In this document: one piece after another, positions 43,995-55,660 of the stretch
Layout of the letters: each line of letters begins with the position of its first letter
Position numbering within the stretch: position 1 is the stretch's first letter
Source: Toxorhynchites rutilus septentrionalis
Lineage: Eukaryota > Arthropoda > Insecta > Diptera > Culicidae
NCBI RefSeq assembly: GCF_029784135.1
Contig: NC_073746.1
Coordinates: 177,637,788 to 177,701,787, forward strand
Reading direction: 5' to 3'
Length of the DNA stretch: 64,000 nt
Made by a program: the position numbers and the translations under genes
The notes under the pieces: model-generated
The model's database searches: none
Told to the model about the DNA's origin: nothing
What the model saw: only the letters and a program-made list of their open reading frames with translations

Positions 43995-44960
43995 AGCTCT
44001 TCAATCGTGGTGTACCGATTTCACTCAGTGTAGATTCTGCGTACATACAAGGATTCCCCTAAGATTTTCAATAGGATTGAAAGCTGGAGAGCGAGCCGGT
44101 CAGTCCCTAAAATAAAGTTTTTGGTCCATAACCTATTGCTTAGTTTCCTTGCTGGTATGAATAGTAGCATTGTTTTGCAGGAATGTGATTTTTTTGTGAC
44201 GATATCCACGCAAAAATGGTAGGAGAGAGGTTATGCTCAATTCCAGCTGAGGAATATGCATGTAATCCTTGAATGATGTGGAAGCTATGTTGAGCTTTCC
44301 GGATGCACAGAATCCCGCCCAAACCATGCACGAGCTTCCACCAAAATCGCTGGTTGAAAAATACTGTTCCTTCTTCCGTAAATCACGTCAGTACCCGTTG
44401 AAACCATCAGGACCACTCAAATTGACCTTTTTTTCGTCAGTGAAGACATACATACATTGAAGAACTTTTCGTTGTGGTATATAGCAAAATGTATTATTTT
44501 TAAAACATTCTTTGTCACAACATACCATGTCCCACTGAAGGTTCATGGGAGCTTTGGCAAAACTCAAGCGTCTCCCGATGTGAGATGGTGTAAGATTAGG
44601 GACTTTAACCTTTTGAGCCCTCTTTATGTAAGGATTTTTTTTTACCAAAACTTGACGAATTGTCTCCCGAGTAACATTTGCATTGAAATATTGCTTTATT
44701 TGCACAAGCGATTTTGAAGTATTCGAAGATTTTCTAGCTATTTCCCGCTTATCCTGGTCAGAGAGCTTCGATTTACGTGGAGCTCTCTCCCTCCTTCTTA
44801 TCGTATCCTTGAGAATACGCCAAATAATTTAGCACTTCTTGATGGGATCATCCAATCCGACGAACAATTTCTCTGATACCAACATTTTCTTGGTGAAATG
44901 CATCGAATTGTCTCTCTTCTCTCTCCGTGAGCACTTTTCCCTTCGGTATTTTCCAGATTT
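43995..44960 (-). pseudogene. Tc1-like transposase pseudogene
   Basis: Minus-strand reading: HTH region ('REKRQFDAFHQENVGIREIV'), then 'HIGRRLSFAKAPMN', 'VFTDEKKVNLSGPDGFNGY' with the first catalytic Asp, 'MVWAGFCASGKLNI', 'ITFLQNNATIHTSKETK' where the second Asp is Asn, and 'PAFNPIENL' with the Glu. Spacing from second catalytic position to Glu is 34, the Tc1 DD34E type. At least two stops and several frameshifts. No terminal repeats identified. Confidence 0.88.
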
Positions 44961-46176
<1,216 letters not shown>

Positions 46177-47012
46177 CCATCGAAACGTTGTACAAGAATT
46201 TTTCGAGTTTTGTTTGTAGTCAGACTAAAACCTATTTAAATACAAAATGGCAAATGCGTACTTTTGCCCCATAGTGGGAGCAAAGGTGCGCACCGTACGG
46301 GGCCAAAGTGCGCACTTATTGAATTGTACTTCTGAGTTGTCTTGTAACAAAAATAAATGCTTTATCGTTACCAGCGAAAGAAGCATAATTACCAGAGTGT
46401 GTAGACACCACCCAGTGGAGAGGAGGGAGGGTGCTGAATGATGTTTTATGGGTGGAGATGAGTGGGTGTTATGCTCTAACATACCACGTGGATATTTTTG
46501 GGAGGGAGGAGACTGACAATATAAGATATCTGAAAATGTCCAACATTTGAAACAGAATTCTTTTTTATTAACAAATTAGCAAATTATTATTTTTAGAGTT
46601 TCGAATAAATCAAGTGAAGGTAACTATTTTTTTTTTTTATAATTCGTTTATTTGTACAGGCTCAGTTACATAGGTTTAAAGAAGCCAAACTCTCAACTAT
46701 ACTTTTACTATTAACATGTTTTCTTAATTCTACGGTTAATGAAATAGGAAACCGATTACTCGCGGTTGACTCGAGTTTAGAAGGGTGACACATTTTCTTT
46801 AGGAAAAGGATGGGATGTAAGGAGATTGTAACCATGTTCACACTCACACTCACACTCACTTTCACATTCATACTCACACATCACACTGAATTCTTAAACT
46901 ATCCTCACATCTAATATGTATTAACAATTTAACTTATTCTAATGTTAGGGAACCGATAGCTCGCGAAGGACGAAAAGGAGGAGAAAATGGGGGGGAAAGG
47001 ATGTAAGAACAA

Positions 47013-50000
47013 TCACACTCGAAGATCGATATCTTTAAGGAAAACATATATTTGGGACATGTAATCAAGGTCTAACCGAGCCAACACATCTCTCACCGGC
47101 ACATTGGGCTGCCTTCCTCGAGCCCGAAGGGAGTTTTCTAAATTCGATCTGGCGACAAAATATAGCTCGCACGACCAAACAACGTGTTCGATGTCGTGGT
47201 AACCATGGCCACAAACGCAGAGATTGCTGTCGGCAAGCTTGAAACGAAAAAGCAGCGCATCTAAAGAACAGTGATTGGACATGAGTCGGGAGAAGGTCCG
47301 AATAAAGTCCCGACTCAAGTCCAGACTTTTGAACCATGGTTTGAGGCTAACCTTAGGGATAATCGAGTGGAACCACCGGCCCAATTCATCTTCGTTCCAC
47401 TTGCGTTGCCAGTTAGCGATGGTATTTTTACGAACTAAAGAATAAAATTCATTGAAGGCGATTTGACGCTGATAAATATCGCCTTCAATTGCACCTACCT
47501 TTGCTAATGAGTCAGCCCTCTCATTACCCGAAATGGAGCAATGTGAAGGGACCCAGACAAAAGTAATGACATAACAGCGTCTGGATAAAGCACTCAAAAT
47601 TTCTCGTATTCTCTCAAGGAAGTACGGCGAGTGCTTTTCCGGCCTCACTGAACGGATAGCTTCGACAGAGCTAAGACTATCCGTTACAATGTAATAGTGT
47701 TCAACAGGTCGTGAGGCGACGCTGTCCAGCGCCCAGTGTATTGCTGCCAATTCAGCAATATATACTGAGCAAGGATACTGAAGACTGTGTGAGGTGCTAA
47801 AAAATACGTTGAACACTCCAAATCCTATGGACTCATTCATAGAGGACCCATCAGTAAAGTACATATTATCACAATTGAGACGCCCATACTTTGCTTTGAA
47901 GATCGTAGGAGCGATCCTCGATCGAAGATAATCTGGAATTTCATGGATTTTCTCCTTCATGAACAGATCAAAATGTACAGAGGAATTGATGTAGTCAGAA
48001 AAACAAACACGGTTGGGAATATACGAAGAAGGATCAACCTGCATGGTGATGAATTCATGATATGAGCTCATGAATCCAGAATGAAAATTTAGCTCGATAA
48101 GCTGCTCAAAATTTCCGATCACCAATGGGTTCATAACCTTACACCGGATGAGGAACCGAAGAGATAATAAATTGAAGCGATCTTTTAGTGGGAGTAGGCC
48201 TGCCAAAACCTCGAGACTCATGGTATGCGTTGAGGGCATACATCCCAACGCGATACGGAGACAAAGATACTGAATTCGCTCGAGTTTAATGAGGTGTGTT
48301 TTGGCAGCTGATTGAAAACAGAAACTGCCATACTCCATCACTGAGAGAATAGTTGTTCGATACAACATTATAAGATCTTCAGGATGGGCTCCCCACCAGG
48401 TGCCGGTAATTGTACGGAGAAAGTTTATTCTTTGTTGACATTTTTTACTCAGATACCTAATATGGGCCCCCCAAGTACATTTGGAGTCGAACCAGACCCC
48501 AAGATACTTGAATGACATAGCATGAGTGATCGGTTTACCCAAAAGTTGAAGCTTTGGTTTTGCTGGTCTATGCTTCCTAGAAAAAACCACCATCTCTGTT
48601 TTCTCCGTGGAGAATTCGATCCCTAGCCCAATGGCCCAGGTTGAAAAATTGTTCAAAGTAGCTTGTAAGGGTCCTTGCAGGTCGGATTCGTTTGATCCTA
48701 CGACAGACACCACTCCATCATCTGCAAGTTGTCTTAGGTTGCAATTTTGTGTAAGGCAATTGTCGATGTCGCTTACATAGAAGTTGTACAAAAGGGGGCT
48801 TAAACATGAGCCCTGAGGGAGGCCCATGTAAGAGATCCGACTCACTGCCGAATCTCCATGAGAAAAATTCAAATGTTTCTCACAAAGCAAGTTATATAAC
48901 ATATTATTCAATAGAGGCGGCAGACCCCGAGAGTGTAATTTGTCTGACAGGACCTCTATTGAAACTGAATCAAACGCCCCCTTTATGTCCAAGAATACTG
49001 AAGCCATTTGTTTTTTTTCGGCGTAAGCCATTTGAATTTCTGAAGAAAACAACGCAAGACAATCATTCGTCCCCTTGCCCCTGCGGAACCCATATTGTGT
49101 ATCTGAGAGTAGGCCATTCGTTTCAACCCATCGATCAAGGCGAAACAAGATCATTTTCTCCAACAATTTCCGTATACAAGACAGCATTGCTATTGGGCGG
49201 TACGAATTGAAGTCGGACGCGGGTTTTCCGGGTTTTTGAATAGCTATAACTCGTACTTGTCTCCAATCATCTGGAACAATATTATGTTCCAGAAACCGAT
49301 TGAATAAATTCAACAAGCGATGTTTCGCCACACCAGGGAGGTTTTTCAACAAGTTGAACTTAATTCTATCCGATCCTGGAGCCGAATTGTTACAAGAAAG
49401 GAGAGCAAGAGAGAATTCTACCATCGAAAACTCGGAATCAAGATCGCACCTATCTTGTGGTATGTCTCGAACAATTTTTTGCACAGGAGCGGAATCAGGA
49501 CAAACCTTCCGTGCAAAATTAAAAATCCATCGATGTGAATATTCTTCGCTTTCATTCGTTGATGAGCGATTTCTCATGTTTCGAGCCACTTTCCATAATT
49601 TTTTCATTGACGTTTCTCGTGATAAACCTCCCACGAAATTTCGCCAATAAGCACGTTTTTTCCCTTTGATCAAATTTTTGAACTGATTCTCAAGGGCTAA
49701 ATACATTTGAAAATTTTCAGGGGTTCCACGTTTCCGAAAAGCTTTAAATGCATTCGATTTTTCTACATAAAGCTTGGAACATTGGCTATCCCACCATGGA
49801 TTGGGAGGCCTTCGGCGAATGGTGGAACCTGGGATGGGTTTCGTTTGAGCGCGAACCGCGCTGTCATATATCAAACGAGAAAGGAAGTTATACTCCTCCA
49901 ATGGAGGTAAACCATCTCTGGAATTGATGGCTAGAGCAATCGCGTCCGCATATTTTTTCCAGTCAATGTGTCTTGTGAGGTCATATGCCATGTTTATAGA

Positions 50001-50696
50001 TTCAGAAGAATTCGACCCAATGGTGATGGAAATTTTGATTGGCAAGTGATCACTACCGTTGGGATCCTGGATTACATTCCACTTGCAATCTAACGATAGT
50101 GAATTCGAGCAAAGCGAGAGGTCAAGAGCACTAGGGTTAGCAGGAGGTTTAGGTACACGTGTTGTTTCCCCAGTGTTCAAAATGGTCATATTGAAGCTGT
50201 TACAAAGGTCATATATCAACAATGAACGATTGTCGTCGTACTGTTCCCCCCAGGCAGTTCCGTGAGAGTTGAAGTCTCCCAAGATCAATCGTGGCTCAGG
50301 AAGGAGTGAGCACATGTCATCAAGTTGTTTGCGGCTAACCGCAGCTCTCGGAGGCCAATACAAGCTGACAATACAGAGGTCTTTGCCTCTGATGTTTGCA
50401 TGACAAGCAACAGCTTCGATCCCTCCAATAGTTGGAAGGTCAATTCTAAAAAATGAGTGGCACTTATTGATCCCCAAAAGCACCCCTCCGTATCTATCAT
50501 CACGGTCCAAGCGTATAATATTAAAATCGTGGAAAGAGATATCATCTCGCGAAGAAAGCCACGTTTCGGACAGAGCAAAAACATCACAATTGAAGTTATG
50601 AATTAAAAATTTGAATGTATCCAATTTAGGGATAAGACTACGACAATTCCACTGTAAAACAGTGATATCTCCGACCTCTCTATTTGAATTAGACAT
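47013..50696 (-). CDS. I-clade ORF2 polyprotein: endonuclease, RT, RNase H
   Basis: About 1227 residues. AP endonuclease at 1-230 (LQWNCRSLIPKL, SETW, GDFNSHGTAWG, SDHLP). Reverse transcriptase at about 480-760 (RPIAML, FLDIKGAFD, GLPQGSCLSPLL, LADDGV at about 658, KYLGVW). RNase H at about 945-1075 with the full D-E-D-D set (TDGSS, AELAAI, VTDSLSS, SGNERAD). C-terminal zinc-like CVCGHGYHDIEHVVWSC at about 1160. It nicks target DNA and copies the element RNA in place. I choose the ATG at 50694-50696, which overlaps the ORF1 stop as ATGTCTAA. A TTG lies one codon upstream. No disabling lesion seen. Confidence 0.95.
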   Translation of the reverse strand: MSNSNREVGDITVLQWNCRSLIPKLDTFKFLIHNFNCDVFALSETWLSSRDDISFHDFNIIRLDRDDRYGGVLLGINKCHSFFRIDLPTIGGIEAVACHANIRGKDLCIVSLYWPPRAAVSRKQLDDMCSLLPEPRLILGDFNSHGTAWGEQYDDNRSLLIYDLCNSFNMTILNTGETTRVPKPPANPSALDLSLCSNSLSLDCKWNVIQDPNGSDHLPIKISITIGSNSSESINMAYDLTRHIDWKKYADAIALAINSRDGLPPLEEYNFLSRLIYDSAVRAQTKPIPGSTIRRRPPNPWWDSQCSKLYVEKSNAFKAFRKRGTPENFQMYLALENQFKNLIKGKKRAYWRNFVGGLSRETSMKKLWKVARNMRNRSSTNESEEYSHRWIFNFARKVCPDSAPVQKIVRDIPQDRCDLDSEFSMVEFSLALLSCNNSAPGSDRIKFNLLKNLPGVAKHRLLNLFNRFLEHNIVPDDWRQVRVIAIQKPGKPASDFNSYRPIAMLSCIRKLLEKMILFRLDRWVETNGLLSDTQYGFRRGKGTNDCLALFSSEIQMAYAEKKQMASVFLDIKGAFDSVSIEVLSDKLHSRGLPPLLNNMLYNLLCEKHLNFSHGDSAVSRISYMGLPQGSCLSPLLYNFYVSDIDNCLTQNCNLRQLADDGVVSVVGSNESDLQGPLQATLNNFSTWAIGLGIEFSTEKTEMVVFSRKHRPAKPKLQLLGKPITHAMSFKYLGVWFDSKCTWGAHIRYLSKKCQQRINFLRTITGTWWGAHPEDLIMLYRTTILSVMEYGSFCFQSAAKTHLIKLERIQYLCLRIALGCMPSTHTMSLEVLAGLLPLKDRFNLLSLRFLIRCKVMNPLVIGNFEQLIELNFHSGFMSSYHEFITMQVDPSSYIPNRVCFSDYINSSVHFDLFMKEKIHEIPDYLRSRIAPTIFKAKYGRLNCDNMYFTDGSSMNESIGFGVFNVFFSTSHSLQYPCSVYIAELAAIHWALDSVASRPVEHYYIVTDSLSSVEAIRSVRPEKHSPYFLERIREILSALSRRCYVITFVWVPSHCSISGNERADSLAKVGAIEGDIYQRQIAFNEFYSLVRKNTIANWQRKWNEDELGRWFHSIIPKVSLKPWFKSLDLSRDFIRTFSRLMSNHCSLDALLFRFKLADSNLCVCGHGYHDIEHVVWSCELYFVARSNLENSLRARGRQPNVPVRDVLARLDLDYMSQIYVFLKDIDLRV

Positions 50697-52287
50697 CAAG
50701 AGAGATAATCATTGCAAGGAGGGGCCATGTTTGCATCAATTGTTGCAAAATTGTCTTTAATACTGGAAGCATTGAGATGACAATGGTTCTGATGGAGTCG
50801 GAAACATTAAAACACTTGAAGATTTGATCCAAAAGGTCAGACAACTTTATAAATCCCGATTGGGAAGTTGAACTGGACGGAAAAATAGGGACAGTTGGGG
50901 TTTTTGATGTCCCCTCGAGTGCTGGGTTGTTCGAAGGTGAACTATTACCACGGAAGCCAGGAGGAACCTGATTTTGCTTGTCCGCTGCACTCGATTTTTT
51001 AGGCATGCTAACAGGGGGTATCACCGGAAGGGCTTGTCCTTGAACTTTGGGAGTGGTCACATTTTTGCGCCGGGGATTCCCTTTGAAAATAAACGGTGTG
51101 CCCTCGCTAGCTGTGTCCGCTTCCATTTCATCAACTGGCAACGCGGAAAAGGTATTGTGTGTTGAGATTGGTTGTTGTTGTTGAGCCAGTAGAGAAGCGC
51201 CCTTTAAAATTTCCGCAAAAGTACGTTTCGAGCGTTCCTTTAAAGAGCGCTTCTGCTTCTCCCAGCGACTCTTGTAAGTTTCACAAGCTGAGAGCACGTG
51301 TGGGGATCCTCCGCAATATGGACACTTATGCTCAGTCGCACTGCAGGATTTCCCCACATGTTGCTCTCCGCAAGTGGCACAGCGCTCCTTGTTGGCACAA
51401 TAATCTGCTGTGTGACCAACTGACTTGCATTTGTTGCAAGTCATGGGCTTTGGCACGAAGAGTCGCAGTGGTAGCCTCAATTTGTCTACCATAACGTAGT
51501 CAGGGAGGGCGGAACCAGCAAAAGTTACTCGAAACGAGTCGGACGGCGTGAATTTTGTTTTTCCCTCTTCCTGGGACACTTTTCCTAACTGTTGGCAGTC
51601 CAAAATTTTAACTATCGACCGAGGAAGCTTTTTAAATCTGCCATCTCCCTTTTTTATAAATTCGCTCGTCAGACCCGTTTCTGTAATCACCCCCGAAATT
51701 TCTACGTTATGGCAGGGCACATAGGCGCGATATTCTAGGATGAATCTATTGTCGACAACAATCTCGTTAGCTTGCTTCCGATCAGCCACGACAACACGCA
51801 GTTTGTTCGGTCTAACCTTTCTCATTTCGACCACGGAGGAATAATTTTTTGTCAGATCTTTCATAATCTGAATGACATTCAGCGATTTCCCGTTGGGTTT
51901 GGGCCGGAAGAAAACAACCCATGGACCAGTTCCAGGTGCATCCTCTGGATAAACCTTGACACGGGGAGAGGACAAAACAGAAGAAGAAGACGAGGACGAG
52001 GTTTGGGCGGGAACGGGGACGGTAGAGGGGGGAGATGAGGTGGATGGTTGAGAGGGATCAGGAGCAACAGATGAGGAATGCGAGGTCGATGGTTGAGTTA
52101 AAACGGGGGGGTTCGGGGGATGAGTGGCGAGGTTTGTGGATTTCTTAGAGGGGGGCTTTTTAATCGACGACTCTTCTGTATCACACGGAACGCGCTTAAG
52201 CGATTTTCCGGCACCTTTTTGTGCAACGGAAAGGGAGTCATCGAAGGAGATCTCCATATTAAAAGACCCCCCACCTTCATCAATCAT
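50689..52287 (-). CDS. I-clade ORF1, gag-like RNA-binding protein
   Basis: 532 residues. Low-complexity Pro/Ser-rich N-terminus (about 45-110), a folded middle ('VVFFRPKPNGKSLNVIQIMK' onward), then three zinc knuckles near 283-335 (CNKCKSVGHTADYC, CATCGEQHVGKSC, CPYCGGSPHVLSAC), a basic region, and a hydrophobic C-terminus. Its role by family is packaging element RNA into RNPs. The stop overlaps the ORF2 ATG by 8 nt, implying coupled termination-reinitiation as proposed for I factors. Confidence 0.93.
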   Translation of the reverse strand: MIDEGGGSFNMEISFDDSLSVAQKGAGKSLKRVPCDTEESSIKKPPSKKSTNLATHPPNPPVLTQPSTSHSSSVAPDPSQPSTSSPPSTVPVPAQTSSSSSSSVLSSPRVKVYPEDAPGTGPWVVFFRPKPNGKSLNVIQIMKDLTKNYSSVVEMRKVRPNKLRVVVADRKQANEIVVDNRFILEYRAYVPCHNVEISGVITETGLTSEFIKKGDGRFKKLPRSIVKILDCQQLGKVSQEEGKTKFTPSDSFRVTFAGSALPDYVMVDKLRLPLRLFVPKPMTCNKCKSVGHTADYCANKERCATCGEQHVGKSCSATEHKCPYCGGSPHVLSACETYKSRWEKQKRSLKERSKRTFAEILKGASLLAQQQQPISTHNTFSALPVDEMEADTASEGTPFIFKGNPRRKNVTTPKVQGQALPVIPPVSMPKKSSAADKQNQVPPGFRGNSSPSNNPALEGTSKTPTVPIFPSSSTSQSGFIKLSDLLDQIFKCFNVSDSIRTIVISMLPVLKTILQQLMQTWPLLAMIISLDV

Positions 52288-52883
52288 TTATGTGGCTGAT
52301 AATTGCAATAGTTTGAATGATTCCTATAACCTAATAAAAAAAAAACAAAGAAAAACAAAAAATAATAAAACTACTTGCTAACGCACACCAGTGCGTGATT
52401 GCGGTAACGGCTGCTGCTCGATCGGATGATTGCAGACGCCGCTGCGATTGTGCACTTTTCAGTCCGGTGCTCGTTCTCACGTTCTCACTCACAGCGATTC
52501 ACACGAGATGCACCAGTACAATTTAACTTAGCGATCGGCTGATCGCGTGTTGGGCGCTCGGCACAAATGAAATGGTGTATCACACCACTAAGCGCGTTCT
52601 TCCACACTGATATTGTGTGCGTGCGATTGACCACCGTGTCCGACTCCAATTTGCGATGGCGATGAATTGGCGAGAAATGAAAGCCAGCCACTTTGGCAGG
52701 CCTTGTTGCGGCTTCTCCACTCGCTGATTGCGAGGTTGAACACAATGTCCACAAGACCACGGTAAACGCGTGATAATAAAAACACCAGGGCGAGTAAGGT
52801 TAATAACAGCTTACAGCACTCGATCACGATTACGGGAACGCGAAAGTAAACGACTGATTGCTTGCGCTGTCCAGACTTGAATG
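52288..52883 (-). promoter_or_regulatory. 5' UTR/internal promoter region of element B
   Basis: About 600 bp between the target duplication and ORF1. GC-richer than its surroundings. I-type elements carry internal promoters here; no specific box is called. Confidence 0.6.
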
Positions 52884-53107
52884 AAGTGAAGGTAACTATG
52901 TATCTATAAACTTCGATATTAATGAAAAAGATTTGGTGTCCGTTCCTCACGATTTAACTCAAGAACGGAGCAAGGGATTTAAACAGTCAACATCAGGATT
53001 GATGCGTCTTAGTCTGCATCAGGTTTATACGTCAAAAAAGAAATTACATACCTCGAGTATAGATTATGTATTATTGTTATAGAAATAATTTCTGTGGGAA
53101 CTTGAGT

Positions 53108-53400
53108 GTTCGAAATTATTTATATCAATGTTTGACAAAAAAAATTTTCGAGATAACACTAGATCTCGACGTTTCATGCAATTTGGAGACATTTGGCATC
53201 GACACATTTTTTTCGAAAACTCCGATTTCCTATACTGGGTGATTTTTCGGTTTTCAAAAAACTCAAACTTTGACGACTGTGCGACACTAGTAAATGAAGT
53301 CCGATTGAGCTGATATTTTGCATGGTTTTTCGTGGGAATCAACATTTTTAATCAAGTTCGCTTTGAAAATTCGAGATGACCATTTTCATTGGCACTCTAA
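53108..53400 (+). repeat. Dispersed repeat R2
   Basis: 'catgcaatttggagacatttggcat', 'ccgattgagctgatat' and 'cattggcactcta' recur at 58200-58480 and 61300-61550, and partly at 421-545. Each copy is about 280 bp and ends near 'attggcac'. Confidence 0.7.
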
Positions 53401-53406
53401 TAGACA

Positions 53407-53762
53407 TACATGTCAGGAAGCGGAAGTCCCGTCCACTGGTCTCGGAGCTGCAGGCAATAACGAAGCGGCATCGGCTGAATAAGATGGTCAAGTCGATTTC
53501 CCGGTGAATTGCGACATGGCGGTGGCGATGAACGACGAGACCTATCTCACTCTGGATGGTAACGACTGGCAGGGCACTTCGTATTTTACTTCCCCCACGA
53601 AGGAAGTGAGCTCCAAAGTGGAGCGGCTGAATATCGATGTGGTACCCAAGTCGGTGAACTCGCCCAACGTTCCCCAGCTGCGTCCCATCGAGAATTTCAG
53701 CGCAAAACTGAGGCATAGGATCTACTTCAACAATTTTGTCGCGAAAACTAAGAAGGAATTGA
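53407..53762 (+). pseudogene. Mariner-like transposase pseudogene, part 1
   Basis: Reads 'SELQAITKRHRLNKMVKSI', then (shifted) 'DETYLTLDGNDWQGTSYFTS', containing the first catalytic Asp. An internal deletion follows, then 'VPKSVNSPNVPQLRPIENF' with the Glu block. The stretch holding the second Asp is missing. Continues at 55144 after a retro-insertion. Subgroup within the Tc1/mariner superfamily not determined (possibly mosquito ITmD37E). Confidence 0.8.
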
Positions 53763-55143
53763 CCTTGAGCTTGGGTAGACTGTACACTTCGTAGTTGCTA
53801 TCCGTGATTGACCTGAATCAACCAAATTGGTTTAAGTGGTCAATAATGACGCCGCCCACGTCCTTACAGTCACCAGAGGAAGGGAAGGAATGTTAGTATG
53901 ATATTCGCCGCCCGAAGGCCAGAAGGGTCGCCTCTATAGCGTGGTTCCCTAGCGTTTATTATGGAAGGGATAGTTGTTAGTGGCAGGGATTAAGAATCAG
54001 GATTCACTGCGGTAAGTGATGTGATTATGCTAACACGGACCCTGACGCCGGAGATTATTAATATTAGGTTACCTAAATAGGTTATCGAAAGAATTCCTCT
54101 ATTGGTGGATCACACCATTGAGGAAAATGGCGGTTCCTTCGGCCGAAGGAGGCCTGGATGATTATAGCTCAGGATTTGAATTGCGACTTGTTTGAGGAAT
54201 GGAAAACACTTTGGAATTGAAAACACTTGGGAAAACTTCTACACAATGGATGGATTTATTAGCGCGATGTTACACATTGGAAAGTTGGAATTGGAATGAT
54301 GAATATTGCTTTGGAAGGGATCGGTTCTTATGCACTTATTGCTTCGTATACGTTCGGGTGCTGTATTTCGGGTTTCGCTGCTGGTTGTGGTTGTGTAATG
54401 CACCACACACTGCATTTCAGAAGGAAGGAAGTGGTTTGTACGGGAAAAGGATAGGGATGGATAGAGGGTTATTAACACGTTGAGCCCCGAATTTTTCTTG
54501 CTAGACTTTCCGTTCAGTTCGCATCAAGCGCATTTACACACTATCACTTTCGGTCCCGCTTTCCAAAGATATTCATTGTAAAACGTGAAAAAAGTCACAA
54601 ATTCTATTAGAAGGTAATCACATATCGTAAAACATTCGAAGACAACAAACAATGTCCCAGTGATCAACGTTTTTCCGACGAAAGGCTCAACGTCGATCCC
54701 TAGGGACCGACACGGGGCTCAACGGGTTAATGAACTACCTAAGATCACTTTTTGAAGCATAGAAGTACCTACATATTCTTATCAATATAAATACAAACTA
54801 CAGACAAACATAGTACATTATCTTCGGAAAGAATACACAAATATGTCACACTTATTCTCAAAAATACAACAGATAACTGAAACAAAGATAGACCACTATC
54901 AACACTAGTTATAGAAAGTATATAAAATAAACTGGCGATAAAATTTGACTATTCTTATTAGAAACAACCATCTACAATAAATTACGAACTTATATTCAGA
55001 TAGATTCATATACATAACTACGTAAAACACTTCATTACATTGAAATTTAATATCTAACATTTAGTTCAAAATTTTTAGATCTAAAACTAACATTTGGAAA
55101 CTGGAAATTTGGAATTGTTTTAGTATTTCAAACTTAGAATAAA
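53763..55143 (+). mobile_element. Retro-insertion with 22-bp target duplication
   Basis: A perfect 22-bp duplication (53741-53762 and 55144-55165) brackets 1381 bp ending in an 'aataaa'-type A-rich tail. The long duplication and A-rich end suggest a 5'-truncated non-LTR element. I recognise no protein in it, so the family is unknown. It contains a TTAA-flanked MITE (54476-54726). The 53850-54180 part is GC-richer, with 'ggaagggaaggaatgttagt' and 'cgcccgaaggccagaaggg'. Confidence 0.7.
54476..54726 (+). mobile_element. piggyBac-type MITE 1
   Basis: TTAA on both sides (54472-54475, 54727-54730). 14-bp TIR: CACGTTGAGCCCCG and, reversed, CCCGTTGAGCCCCG. 251 bp, non-coding. Nested in the retro-insertion. 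Confidence 0.8.
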
Positions 55144-55660
55144 GCGAAAACTAAGAAGGAATTGATAAATAAAACGAAGAAAGAACTCAAACATATGCCT
55201 ACACGCATGTTTTCGTCCACCGTGGCGAAAGTCCCGGTTAACACGTTCGACGCCCAACGCGACGTTTTTGAGTTTCTTGCAGAGCCCAACTTGCAATTAA
55301 ATTATTAAATGAAGATCAAACTTAGTTTATAGATAACTTTTACATGATCTAGCAATGTTTGTTTTCAATTAAAGGCGAATTGATGACAATAACACATGCC
55401 AAAGTCATAGTATAGGGGCTTTGCAAAAAACTGCAGTACAAACCATCCGTACTATAAATTAATAAAAAGTATAGTATAAGCTTATTATTTTTCTTCATAT
55501 CCTATAGTTACATTTAGGTGCCTATTCTATCAAATACCTTTTAAAAATCCTACTCAATTCGAGCGAGGAAAGTGTCACCCATATCTGGCTGACGGGGCGT
55601 CGAAAGTGTTAACTGCCGGAAGGCCGCTCGCAAGGGCATAGATTTTTTTGCAAGTAAGCT
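55144..55660 (+). pseudogene. Mariner-like transposase pseudogene, part 2
   Basis: After the duplicated 'AKTKKEL' the frame continues through 'MPTRMFSSTVAKVPV', is cut by a TTAA MITE (55242-55608) and resumes 'NCRKAARKGIDFF'. This is the transposase C-terminus; both interruptions are in line with the original frame. Confidence 0.78.
55242..55608 (+). mobile_element. piggyBac-type MITE 2
   Basis: TTAA at 55238-55241 and 55609-55612. TIRs CACGTTCGACGCCC / reversed CACTTTCGACGCCC. 367 bp. Terminal sequence differs from MITE 1 after 'CACGTT', so it is a separate family. Inserted in the mariner-like transposase. Confidence 0.8.

Larger units (their letters stand above)
46628..52883 (-). mobile_element. 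Full-length, apparently intact I-clade retrotransposon (element B)
   Basis: Target duplication aagtgaaggtaactat at 46612-46627 and 52884-52899 encloses 6256 bp. Minus-strand layout: ~0.6-kb 5' UTR, ORF1 (50689-52287), ORF2 (47013-50696), ~0.4-kb 3' UTR and poly(A) (T run at 46628). Both frames are uninterrupted and the duplication is perfect, so the insertion is young and possibly competent. MosquI/I-factor-like by domain order (zinc-knuckle ORF1; EN-RT-RNase H ORF2). Confidence 0.95.

Noticed and set aside
47065..47337. Minus-strand 90-residue frame within I element B
   Set aside because: Shadow frame of the RNase H/C-terminal part of ORF2.
54199..54483. 94-residue frame in the retro-insertion
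   Set aside because: No recognisable domain, and the frame runs into the TTAA MITE; not supported as coding.
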